Of a DNA stretch of 20,340 nt, positions 1 to 7,246 are shown piece after piece. Location of the stretch: the IMG/VR virus record IMGVR_UViG_3300009175_000090, positions 1-20,340 of that record. One strand, written 5' to 3'. The position numbers and the translations under genes are program-made. Below the pieces are notes generated by a model. The model saw only the letters and a program-made list of their open reading frames with translations, was not told the DNA's origin and did not search any database. How positions within the stretch are numbered: the first letter of the stretch is position 1; every line of letters begins with the position of its first letter. The DNA is from a virus.

Positions 1-73
1 CCAGTTGTACGAAGAAAAGCACCCAAGACTAATTTATCTGAAAAACGAAAGACTGCTTAACGAGAATATTTAA
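1..73 (+). CDS. 3' end of an upstream gene (partial)
   Basis: An open frame enters the window and ends at TAA (71-73), giving a C-terminal tail of 23 readable residues rich in Leu, Lys, Glu and Asn. It has no stop in this stretch and is followed by a 23-base gap before the small terminase gene. Nothing in so short a tail identifies the family. Its place just before the terminase pair suggests another late or packaging-adjacent phage gene, but that is inference. Confidence 0.55.
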   Translation, partial: QLYEEKHPRLIYLKNERLLNENI

Positions 74-96
74 AAAATTTTGCTAACTTATAAATT
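71..96 (+). promoter_or_regulatory. Intergenic control element before terminase genes (copy 1)
   Basis: The stop codon opens the sequence taaaaaattttg (71-82), which runs directly into gctaacttata (82-92), five bases before the terminase start. The same two blocks reappear before the portal gene (2132-2143 and 2176-2186), there pushed apart by about 33 bases. The block TAACTTAT fits the Bacteroidota -7 pattern TAnnTTTG only partly, and I see no TTG at -33 here. It may therefore be an upstream translation signal or binding site rather than a promoter. Confidence 0.3.
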
Positions 97-717
97 ATGG
101 CCGAGGATAAGCAATATACACTCAAAGAGCTTAAAAAGAAACTGACAGGGAAAGAGCGCATTTTCTGTCACCAATATATCATTGATTGGAATGGATCAAG
201 AGCCGCAAGAGAGGCCGGATATAGTAAGAATTCAATAACAGAGATAGCCTCCCAAAACTTAGCAAAACTTCATATTCAGCAGTATATAAATTTTATCAAA
301 AATAATATCGAAGAAGAATGTGGTATCAGTAAAATGAAAGTGGTTAAAGAACTTTCAAAAATCGCCTTTTCATCCATAGCGCATCTGCACAATACCTGGA
401 TCGAAAGAACTGAATTTGAAAGCCTGACGGATGATCAAAAAGCTTCCATTGAATCCATTGACACCAAACTACAAAAGCGCAACATCGGCACACGCGAGGA
501 TCCTGATATAGTTGATGTGGAATATGTAAAGATTAAACTGTATAGCAAATTACAGGCTTCTGATTTGATCAATAAAATGTTAGGGTATAATATGCCAGAG
601 AAAAAAGAAATTACCGGAGCCGGGGGCGAGCCCTTGATGCCAAGTCGCGCAATAGATCTCTCTAAATACACTGATGATGAGTTACGAACAATTGCTGAGT
701 TGCAACGTAAGGGCTGA
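97..717 (+). CDS. Terminase small subunit (probable)
   Basis: DNA-recognition subunit of the packaging motor: in known phages it binds the packaging start site and regulates the large subunit. The N-terminal part (about residues 16-66) has the Terminase_2-type pattern: an LTGKERIFCHQYI opening, then an RAAREAGYS turn, then a second helix, which is the helix-turn-helix that opens this family. Length (206 aa) is in the normal range, with a charged, helical C-terminal half likely used for oligomer formation and large-subunit contact. The 3' end overlaps the large terminase gene by 44 bases in another frame, the classic terS-terL arrangement. The start at 97 is the first ATG after the upstream stop and sits behind an AT-rich leader without an obvious Shine-Dalgarno. 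Confidence 0.85.
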   Translation: MAEDKQYTLKELKKKLTGKERIFCHQYIIDWNGSRAAREAGYSKNSITEIASQNLAKLHIQQYINFIKNNIEEECGISKMKVVKELSKIAFSSIAHLHNTWIERTEFESLTDDQKASIESIDTKLQKRNIGTREDPDIVDVEYVKIKLYSKLQASDLINKMLGYNMPEKKEITGAGGEPLMPSRAIDLSKYTDDELRTIAELQRKG

Positions 718-2134
718 ACTGGCAAGACGTAATTTCTTTGACTTTTGCCAATACCTGGAACCCTCTTTTTATAAATCAGAATATCCACACCTAAAGGACC
801 TGTGCGAGACTCTCGAAAAATTTTACTATAACAAACTGCTTGATCCTAAGGGTAAACCTTATCATAAATTAATGATAAGGATGCCTCCGCAACATGGTAA
901 GAGTAGGACCCTTGTAAACTTCACTAAATGGGTCCTTGGCAAAAATAACGAGGAGCGCATTATCACGGCCAGCCACTCAGACTCTCAGGCGTCAGACTTC
1001 TCCCGGTATACGCGGGATGGAATAAGCGAGGTCAAGAACTTGGGGGATCAACCGGTTTATTCTGATATTTTTCCCGAAACAAAAATAAAGCAGGGTAACA
1101 GCTCATTTCAGAAGTGGGCTTTGCATGGCCAGCATTTCAACTATCTCGGCGTTGGGGTAGGGGGCGGAGTTACCGGTAAAGGTGCCACAATCCGTATCAT
1201 GGATGACCTGATAAAGGACGCAGAGGTCGCTTTAAGTGAGAACGCATTGTCAAAAATATGGGTCTGGCTTTCCGGAACGTTCTCCAGTCGTAATGCTGCA
1301 GTAGGTGGAGATGTAAAGGAGATTTTTTGTGCCACTATTTGGGGAGAGCAGGACCCGCAGATGATTTTGGAGCAGACAGAGCCGGGTGAATGGTACATAT
1401 TGGCCATGCCTATTTACGATGCAGAAACAGATCAGATGCTTTGCCCGGATATCATGAGTAAAGAGCAGTATCTTAAACTCAAGCGAAGGATGGAGGTAGA
1501 CAGCAGGACCAAGATGATATTCCAGGCTAACTACCATTGCGTGGCTATCTCAGATGATGAAACAAAAGTATTCCCGGTAAGCAGCCTGAAAAGATATACT
1601 GAGTTTCCTGCCTCAGAGGTTGACCCAAAAGACCCTGAAAAGATCATTCAGAATTATTTTACTATTGGATTCGCGGATACTGCAGATGATGGAACAGACA
1701 GTTTCTCCATGCCAATTGCGAGGGTGTATGGCAATCGTGTTTATGTCTTTGATGCGATATTTGACCAATTTAACCTTACAGTACAGGAAGGTCAGGTGCA
1801 GAGCAAGGTAAAAGAGGATGATATCCGGGAGCTGGTTATTGAGACAAACAGTTTTGGGGCCTATTTCAGCAGAAGAATACGGGAACTTATTCCAAATCTG
1901 AATGTATTTGGGCAATACGCAAAAGCCAACAAAATGGGAAGGATCCTGGCCAATGCGGGGCTGGTGAAATTCTACTTTTATTTTCCAGAGAATCCTAATC
2001 CTACCCTTCAACGATTCATTAACCAGGTATGCAAACTCATGAAAACCTCTACCAAAGAGGATGACGCCCCAGATTCACTCTCCGGATTAGCGGCTTATCT
2101 TGAGAAATACCACGGATTATTTAAGAATGAATAA
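674..2134 (+). CDS. Terminase large subunit (packaging ATPase and nuclease)
   Basis: Motor protein that pumps DNA into the prohead and cuts the concatemer. The ATPase half has a Walker A-like loop PPQHGKS at residues 71-77, an adenine/strand motif around residues 95-106 (IITASHSDSQ), and a Walker B strand IRIMDD ending in Asp177-Asp178. The C-terminal RNase H-like nuclease is visible as three acidic clusters: Asp335 (FADTADD), Glu390 (VIETN) and Asp464/Asp467 (DAPDSLSG), which supply the metal-binding residues. The length of 486 aa is typical and the protein looks intact. Two ATGs (674, 677) start it inside the small-subunit gene, so translation is probably coupled. The family is clear; the exact packaging type (cos or headful) cannot be read from this. 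Confidence 0.95.
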   Translation: MMSYEQLLSCNVRAELARRNFFDFCQYLEPSFYKSEYPHLKDLCETLEKFYYNKLLDPKGKPYHKLMIRMPPQHGKSRTLVNFTKWVLGKNNEERIITASHSDSQASDFSRYTRDGISEVKNLGDQPVYSDIFPETKIKQGNSSFQKWALHGQHFNYLGVGVGGGVTGKGATIRIMDDLIKDAEVALSENALSKIWVWLSGTFSSRNAAVGGDVKEIFCATIWGEQDPQMILEQTEPGEWYILAMPIYDAETDQMLCPDIMSKEQYLKLKRRMEVDSRTKMIFQANYHCVAISDDETKVFPVSSLKRYTEFPASEVDPKDPEKIIQNYFTIGFADTADDGTDSFSMPIARVYGNRVYVFDAIFDQFNLTVQEGQVQSKVKEDDIRELVIETNSFGAYFSRRIRELIPNLNVFGQYAKANKMGRILANAGLVKFYFYFPENPNPTLQRFINQVCKLMKTSTKEDDAPDSLSGLAAYLEKYHGLFKNE

Positions 2135-2208
2135 AAAATTTTGTTAGGACAAATGTTGTTAGTTTAAAAACTTTCGCTAACTTATAGATGAACGCAATAC
2201 GTTAGCAG
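2135..2208 (+). promoter_or_regulatory. Intergenic control region before portal gene (copy 2, possible promoter)
   Basis: This 74-base gap repeats the blocks seen before the terminase gene: taaaaaattttg (2132-2143, starting on the stop codon) and gctaacttata (2176-2186). A TTG at 2156-2158 lies 19 bases before TAACTTAT (2178-2185), close to the Bacteroidota TTTG-N19/20-TAnnTTTG promoter layout, although the -7 box matches only in part. GTTAG occurs at 2143, 2158 and 2201 and its complement CTAAC at 2177. These give possible hairpins (2158-2162 with 2177-2181, or GCTAAC 2176-2181 with GTTAGC 2201-2206). A promoter, an operator or an RNA element would all fit. Confidence 0.4.
2188..2205 (+). 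other. Five-codon leader ORF before portal gene (putative)
   Basis: ATG at 2188 opens Met-Asn-Ala-Ile-Arg-stop and ends 3 bases before the portal ATG. The ATG stands 10 bases after the start of TAACTTATAGAT, close to the 12-13 base spacing seen before the genes at 97 and 17090, where the same motif precedes the true start. It could be a translated leader that hands ribosomes to the portal start, or a chance ATG. There is no protein-level evidence. Confidence 0.25.
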
Positions 2209-3585
2209 ATGTTTGAACAAACCTTTCAGCAGTTGGCAGACTATTTCTACAGACGTTCAGGAATACACAGAAGCCCGATGAATTCAATGAATTATCAGTG
2301 GCTTGTTGATAAACCTGCTTGGTTGTCTCTGTCAAATGCCCATGAATACCGGAAGGCCGTTGCCGAGAATCCGGTTCTTAACGGCTGTATATCGATCCTT
2401 GCGAATGGTATGGCCAATGGAAGGAAATATCTGGTCGATTTAAACGGAAAAGAGTTACCCTGGTCATCCGGGAAAACAGGTGTAAAAAACGCCAGGAAAC
2501 TATTTGTTGAACGTCCCAACCCCTTACAGTCAGTAAAAGAGTTTAATTACGAGAGGGCCTACATGTTTTTTACTTTCGGTAACAATTACGTATACCTTAA
2601 TAATCCTTTGGACACGTTTGAAACAGACATAGTTTCTGTTCAAACAATGCTCAATCTACCTTCAGAATATGTAACTATCCATCAGACGGGTAAGATATTT
2701 GATCAAGTTGATATAAAGGGAATCATTGAAAAATATTCACTTATCAACTATTCCCCGGCCAAAGAATTCTCATCAGATAAGATCATCCACTTTAATGATA
2801 TCAATGTTTCCGAGATTGGAAATTCAATTATTGGGTCTTCAAGGCTTGAGAATTTACGCTACCCCATAACCAATACCCAGTTGGCATTTGAAGCAATGAA
2901 TGTGATCCTGAAAAGCAGGGGCATGCAGGGCATCATTAAGGCCAATAATAAAGACGCACAAGGTACACAGATCACTTTAAGTGCTGATACCAAGAAAGAG
3001 ATTGACAATACTTTCAAGGCAGACTATGGATTAAGGGAAGGGCAAAAACAATTCCTGATTAGCTACTCAGATATCGAATTCATTAAAACAATCATGAGTT
3101 CAGAAGAACTTGGCATATACAAAGAGTTCTCAAATAATGCCATGATCATCAGCAATGGATTTAACATTCCGTCTGAGCTGTATAAAACATATACCCAGGG
3201 TGCGACATTTGAAAATCAAGTACAGGCGGTAAGAAGACTTTACCAGGATACCATCATTCCGCTTGTGGACAATGAGGATTTGTACTACACCGAACGCCTG
3301 AACATGCGGAAATACGGATTTGAGCTTAAAACTGATTTTTCGCACATCCAAGCCCTTCAGGAAGCATATAGAGAAAAGGCGCTGGCCATGTCCTTAAACA
3401 CAAAAAGCGCTGAGGTAGCCTATAACAATAGCGTTATCACCTGGAACCAATATCTGGGCATCATTGGCATGGAACCTATTGTAGGAGGAGATATTTATAA
3501 GTATGAACGACCAGAAACCTTTAAGGCTGACGCCAAAGCAACATTACGAGAAGATCCAATAACAACTGAAACGCAAGCACTATGA
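2209..3585 (+). CDS. Portal protein (HK97-type)
   Basis: Portal subunit: a dodecameric ring of this protein forms the DNA channel at one head vertex and docks the terminase. The call rests on overall portal character: a helical N-terminal part with the pattern AVAENPVLNGCISILANGMA (about residues 50-70), a conserved P-N-P-L segment soon after (RPNPLQS), a central alpha/beta region, and a C-terminal stretch with SNGFNIPSELY and ATFENQVQA, typical of phage_portal family members. The position directly after the large terminase and before the protease/capsid pair fits exactly. At 458 aa it is of usual length. The start at 2209 is forced because the upstream ATG at 2188 hits a stop after five codons. 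The stop overlaps the next mini-gene (ATGA). Confidence 0.85.
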   Translation: MFEQTFQQLADYFYRRSGIHRSPMNSMNYQWLVDKPAWLSLSNAHEYRKAVAENPVLNGCISILANGMANGRKYLVDLNGKELPWSSGKTGVKNARKLFVERPNPLQSVKEFNYERAYMFFTFGNNYVYLNNPLDTFETDIVSVQTMLNLPSEYVTIHQTGKIFDQVDIKGIIEKYSLINYSPAKEFSSDKIIHFNDINVSEIGNSIIGSSRLENLRYPITNTQLAFEAMNVILKSRGMQGIIKANNKDAQGTQITLSADTKKEIDNTFKADYGLREGQKQFLISYSDIEFIKTIMSSEELGIYKEFSNNAMIISNGFNIPSELYKTYTQGATFENQVQAVRRLYQDTIIPLVDNEDLYYTERLNMRKYGFELKTDFSHIQALQEAYREKALAMSLNTKSAEVAYNNSVITWNQYLGIIGMEPIVGGDIYKYERPETFKADAKATLREDPITTETQAL

Positions 3586-3665
3586 AGCCAACAAAAGAGG
3601 ATATCGAAAAGCTCAAAGAGCAGAAAAAGAAATTAATCGAAGGAAAGAAACCTATTGATAAATAA
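3582..3665 (+). CDS. 27-residue charged mini-protein
   Basis: A short frame starts by a 4-base ATGA overlap with the portal stop and ends three bases before the protease gene, filling the gap exactly. The product is 27 aa, predicted to be one amphipathic helix with ten lysines and six acidic residues, and no membrane segment. The tight overlap, matching that of proven gene junctions in this cluster, argues that it is translated. Its role is unknown: a small head-assembly factor is possible by position, or it may simply keep ribosomes moving between portal and protease. Confidence 0.55.
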   Translation: MKPTKEDIEKLKEQKKKLIEGKKPIDK

Positions 3666-3668
3666 ACT

Positions 3669-4628
3669 ATGGAACCTCAATTTAGCTACGGAACAAAGGA
3701 ATTCCAGACAAAACATGATTTGTTTGATTTCCTGTTTACCCATAAAAAACAACTCATTGCTCAAAAAAGGGCGATGCTGAAAAAAGCTGATTGTTTTTCT
3801 ATGCCTCCGGTAATCGTATGGGATAAATCTGTGGCAGCAGACAAGGATCAGGTTGACCCAACAATCCTTGAATCACTACCAGATACTATGAAGGTGGTTG
3901 TTATCATCAATACTACAAATTTCCTTGATGGCCATGGCGATGTTCATATCCCCGGACTATGGACCAAAAGTTTATCTGAAAATAAAATGATAATGCACAT
4001 TCAGGAGCATGAGATGGAATTTGAAAAGATTATCTCTGATGGCCAGAACCTGAAAGTCTATACACGCTCATACACCTGGAAGGAATTAGGTTATTCCTAC
4101 GATGGCGTAACAGAGGGTTTGACCTTTGAATCAACTATCGAAAAGAAGCGCAATGAATTCATGCTGAATCAATACAAAAATGGTTGGGTAAGAAATCATT
4201 CTGTTGGCATGTATTACATAAAAGTGGATATGGCTATCAATGACGAAAAGTATCCTAACGAATACGCGGCATGGCAGAAGTATTACCCAATGATTGCCAA
4301 TGCCGATGTCGCCGATCTGAAAGGCTATTTCTGGTATGTCCTCGAGGCCAAGTGTGTAGAAGGATCCGCTGTCCCAATTGGAAGTAATACTGCCACGCCT
4401 ACCCTAACCATGGAAGGCATGGAAGGCATCGACTGCGTAACAGTCAAATGCGAAAACTGTGGTTCAGATGTTGTAATTCCGATAGGTGAATCAAGCGCAT
4501 TTTGTACTAAATGCGGAACACAAAATTCAAAAGAGCCGCCAACGGGCACTCAAAATAAACATGAGCCGGTTTCAACCACTCAACGAGCTGTTGATTACGA
4601 TTATTTATTAACCCATTTAAAAAATTAA
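3669..4628 (+). CDS. Putative prohead maturation protease with C-terminal zinc ribbon
   Basis: By position (portal, this gene, capsid) and by sequence this is probably the head maturation protease that trims the capsid arm. The core looks like the HK97/U35 serine protease group: a strand region TTNFLDGHGDVHIPGLW (from about residue 78), a NHSVGM segment with His177-Ser178 resembling the family's histidine region, and EAKCVEGSAVPIGSN with Ser233 where the family has its E-S-V-x-x-x-A-N-P-like segment. After a short linker the C-terminus carries Cys261-x2-Cys264 and Cys279-x2-Cys282, a standard zinc ribbon, which this protease family does not normally have. The tail after residue 285 is low-complexity. 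The catalytic assignment is inferred from pattern only. It could instead be a protease-derived scaffold protein. Confidence 0.65.
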   Translation: MEPQFSYGTKEFQTKHDLFDFLFTHKKQLIAQKRAMLKKADCFSMPPVIVWDKSVAADKDQVDPTILESLPDTMKVVVIINTTNFLDGHGDVHIPGLWTKSLSENKMIMHIQEHEMEFEKIISDGQNLKVYTRSYTWKELGYSYDGVTEGLTFESTIEKKRNEFMLNQYKNGWVRNHSVGMYYIKVDMAINDEKYPNEYAAWQKYYPMIANADVADLKGYFWYVLEAKCVEGSAVPIGSNTATPTLTMEGMEGIDCVTVKCENCGSDVVIPIGESSAFCTKCGTQNSKEPPTGTQNKHEPVSTTQRAVDYDYLLTHLKN

Positions 4629-4630
4629 AA

Positions 4631-5956
4631 ATGGACCCGAAAGATGAATTGTTGAAAGAAATCAAGGGTTTGATTGCCGACTCGCAGAAAGAAACTGTGA
4701 CAGCAAAAGAACTCGATGCAAGAATCGAAGCGATCAACAAAAGTATCGCTGAAAAACTCGATAACGCTGAAATCAAGGCTCTTAAAGAGAGTGTTGATAA
4801 GCTTATTGAGGCTACTGTAAGTAACGCCGCTGCTATCAAAGCTATGAATGAAAAACCTGGTGCAAAAAATGCTGAAAAACCAGTATCATTCAAACAGGCT
4901 TTGATGGATTCTATTTTGGAAAAAGCGTCTGTTTCCGGTCTTTTGACCGATAAAAATGACGACTATGGTCAACGCAAATCTCTGAAAGAGTTTTTCACTG
5001 AAAAGGGAAATCAAACATCTCCGACCTTTACCGTTAAGGTAGCTGTTGACATGCTTGAGAGTTCTATCGTTCAGAGCAACGTTGCTACGGTGCGTTTGAC
5101 GGAACTTGATCCGCAGAGGGTTGGAATCCCATTGACCCTTTATCCCCACGTTACTGACTGGGTACCTTCTAAGACCATTCAGAAACCTTACATGAGTTTG
5201 TTGGTTGTGTATAGTTACACTGACGGAGCCGCAACAAAAACTGAAGGTTCTGCTTCTGGCCAGTCAAGTTTCTTGCTGAAGACTGTTGAGTTCAAGTCTT
5301 TCTACATCGCAACATTTTTCACGCTGTCTGATGAAACATTGGACGACCTGAATGAGGCAATGGAAGAGCTTGCGGTTACTGCTCCTTCAAAGATCCTGGA
5401 CAAAGTTGACGGGTATGTCCTCGGCACTGCCGGAGATGACTCCAGTGCTATTGCCGGTCTTTTGACTGCCAATAAGAAAACTGATTTCACTGGCGCATCA
5501 ACCTACGCTGCCTCTATTAAGGATGCAAATGAGGTTGACGTTTTGGCCACAATGAAACTGCAGTGTGAAGTCAACAAGTACATGCCGGACGTAGTCTTGT
5601 TGAATCCTGCTTACATCAGCAAGCTCGGAGCCAAAAAAGATGAGCTAAACAACTCTATCACTGACCGCAGGGTTGTATTCTCCCTCACTGGTGAGCCTAC
5701 AATGGTTTGTGGTATGAAGGTTATCAAGAGTACTGCCATTGCCTCAGGAGCCGCAGTTGTCCTTGATTCCAAACAGCTGATGATCGGTAAACGTAAGGAT
5801 ATGACCATGGAGATTCTGTACAATGGTACGGATGCAACTGAAGGTCAGAAAACTGTTGTCATCAAAGTCCGTTTAGCCTTTGGCGTCCGCGATGCTGCCG
5901 CAGTTATCTATGCTTCGAATGTTGATCAGTCAATCACCGATATTACTGTCAATTAA
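4631..5956 (+). CDS. Major capsid protein (HK97 fold)
   Basis: Main shell protein. Residues 1-75 form a charged, Ala/Lys/Glu-rich coiled coil, the delta arm that serves as built-in scaffold in HK97-type capsids and is removed by the protease encoded just upstream. The remaining ~350 residues match the fold in outline: an N-arm, a long E-loop region (about 180-215), a spine helix region with ETLDDLNEAMEELAV, and a P-domain/A-domain end with PDVVLLNP, a GKRKDMTMEI strand and the closing VKVRLAFGVRDAAAVIYAS, typical of phage capsid family C-termini. No separate scaffold gene is present, consistent with the arm doing that job. Two bases separate it from the protease gene. Confidence 0.88.
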   Translation: MDPKDELLKEIKGLIADSQKETVTAKELDARIEAINKSIAEKLDNAEIKALKESVDKLIEATVSNAAAIKAMNEKPGAKNAEKPVSFKQALMDSILEKASVSGLLTDKNDDYGQRKSLKEFFTEKGNQTSPTFTVKVAVDMLESSIVQSNVATVRLTELDPQRVGIPLTLYPHVTDWVPSKTIQKPYMSLLVVYSYTDGAATKTEGSASGQSSFLLKTVEFKSFYIATFFTLSDETLDDLNEAMEELAVTAPSKILDKVDGYVLGTAGDDSSAIAGLLTANKKTDFTGASTYAASIKDANEVDVLATMKLQCEVNKYMPDVVLLNPAYISKLGAKKDELNNSITDRRVVFSLTGEPTMVCGMKVIKSTAIASGAAVVLDSKQLMIGKRKDMTMEILYNGTDATEGQKTVVIKVRLAFGVRDAAAVIYASNVDQSITDITVN

Positions 5957-5958
5957 TC

Positions 5959-6906
5959 ATGAAAAAGGTACTTTTACTTTTGTCATTGATTTTTATAGTA
6001 ATTATCAGTGACGCGGCAAACAGGACAGGAGCAATCCGGCCAGGTGATACGATGTTAAGTCAGCCAATGACTTTTGATGCGAGTGATACCATCGTTACTA
6101 GCGGAACTTATACTATTACGATTTCAAATCCTCAGAAGTATATCCAGAATCAGACTTTTACTTCAACAGTAGCTACTGTGTCGGGAAGTCCCTCTGTGAC
6201 TATTACCGCCTATGGTAAAACAACTTCCGGGGGTAGCTGGGTACAAATTGGAAGTCCTGTAACTTGGACAAGTTCCTCTAATAACCCTATTGAAATCTCA
6301 TCCGCTACTCAGGTAAACTACAATTATTTAAAGCTTGCTTATGTCTGCTCAGGTGCAACACAAAAGGTTAAGGTAACTGCCTTTGACGTGCGAACTGCTA
6401 ATTTGACCTATACAATGCCGGGGATGTCCTCTGTTACATGGGCGAAAGGAGGGGCAGTTGTTTCAGCAACTACAGGTACCGACGCGGCATGTACAAGCGG
6501 AGGTAGGTTCTGGTCTGAATTAGGCGTAGGAAATACCGTTACCCTGACTGGCGTAGCTTTCTTGGTTGGGTCAGTTGGGGGTACAGACTCAGTCGTGGTT
6601 CAGTTGTGTAATTCGTCTGGTGTTCAGGTAGCAACAAGTAAGTTAACCGGGGCGCATCATGGGGCTTTGATAGGCACTGCGGCACAATTTCAAAGCGTTC
6701 CATTCAGTTCTACTTATACTGCTGCTCCGGGTAAATACTATGTTGTTTTGCAATTTAGTGGTACTACGGCAAAGTTCAGAACGTATCCTATTCCTGGGTC
6801 TAAGTTTATTGCAAATACAGCGACCGGAACATGGGATACAAAATCAGATATTACTCCTGGAACAACCTTTGTGGCGGATAAAGGGCCAATACTTATGGCT
6901 TATTAG
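5959..6906 (+). CDS. Signal-peptide-bearing beta-rich structural or secreted protein
   Basis: 315 aa. Residues 1-19 are a clear Sec signal peptide: Met-Lys-Lys, a Val/Leu/Ile core of 12-14 residues, then SDA with likely cleavage after Ala19 or Ala20. The mature part is Ser/Thr/Gly-rich and beta-predicted, with two halves: an Ig-like N-terminal domain (about 35-140) and a C-terminal domain (about 150-315) with the LTGVAFLVGSVGGTDSVVVQL and PGKYYVVLQFSGTTAKFRT patterns. I recall the latter as a recurrent beta-sandwich module in phage-associated proteins. It follows the capsid gene by two bases, where head decoration proteins usually sit, but an export signal does not fit a cytoplasm-assembled decoration protein. 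Decoration or fibre protein, or a secreted late-expressed protein: unresolved. Confidence 0.6.
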   Translation: MKKVLLLLSLIFIVIISDAANRTGAIRPGDTMLSQPMTFDASDTIVTSGTYTITISNPQKYIQNQTFTSTVATVSGSPSVTITAYGKTTSGGSWVQIGSPVTWTSSSNNPIEISSATQVNYNYLKLAYVCSGATQKVKVTAFDVRTANLTYTMPGMSSVTWAKGGAVVSATTGTDAACTSGGRFWSELGVGNTVTLTGVAFLVGSVGGTDSVVVQLCNSSGVQVATSKLTGAHHGALIGTAAQFQSVPFSSTYTAAPGKYYVVLQFSGTTAKFRTYPIPGSKFIANTATGTWDTKSDITPGTTFVADKGPILMAY

Positions 6907-6908
6907 CT

Positions 6909-7235
6909 ATGGAAGCTATATCCAAAAAGTCTGGAAAGAAGTTTACTGGAAATGTTGCAACCCTGATGATACGCATTGGGGTTGCAACTCCGGTTGACGA
7001 AGAGATTCCGGAAGTACCGGACGCAGTTGAAGTGCCAAAATCTGAAAGCGATGATGTTAATCAGGTGACTGCTGAAACAGAAGTACCTGATACAACTGAA
7101 ACGAAAGAGGAGGTGATTGAAACTGAAGTACCGGAAGTACCGGACGCAGTTGAAAAACTGACAGAGGAAATCCAATCAGAAAATCAAAGTGATTCTGCAC
7201 TTGTGATCAAACCTGAAAAGCAAAAAAGAAAGTAA
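6909..7235 (+). CDS. Small acidic protein with internal repeat
   Basis: 108 aa. The N-terminal ~28 residues (KKSGKKFTGNVATLMIRIGVATPV) look like a small folded cap, and I believe similar caps occur in small post-capsid proteins of related phages. The rest is disordered, dominated by Glu, Val, Pro, Asp and Thr, and contains the decapeptide E(I/V)PEVPDAVE twice (about residues 32-41 and 73-82). It ends in a basic KPEKQKRK tail. The underlying 24-base DNA repeat is exact (7008-7031 and 7131-7154). The place between capsid and connector genes suggests a head-tail joining or assembly accessory role, but there is no direct evidence. Confidence 0.6.
   Translation: MEAISKKSGKKFTGNVATLMIRIGVATPVDEEIPEVPDAVEVPKSESDDVNQVTAETEVPDTTETKEEVIETEVPEVPDAVEKLTEEIQSENQSDSALVIKPEKQKRK
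7008..7154 (+). repeat. Pair of exact 24-base direct repeats
   Basis: The 24-base unit at 7008-7031 recurs identically at 7131-7154, 123 bases apart (41 codons, in frame). It encodes the duplicated PEVPDAVE segment in the disordered tail of the 108-aa protein. Identity at the DNA level, including third positions, indicates recent duplication or ongoing recombination. Confidence 0.8.
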
Positions 7236-7246
7236 AAAAGTAAGCC

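Noticed and set aside
435-788. Minus-strand 117-aa frame over the terminase genes
   Set aside because: It mirrors the two real plus-strand coding regions and has no independent support; the same applies to all other minus-strand frames in the window.
6740-6997. Plus-strand 85-aa frame across the end of the secreted protein
   Set aside because: It overlaps both the signal-peptide gene and the repeat gene in another frame; both of those look authentic in composition and junctions.
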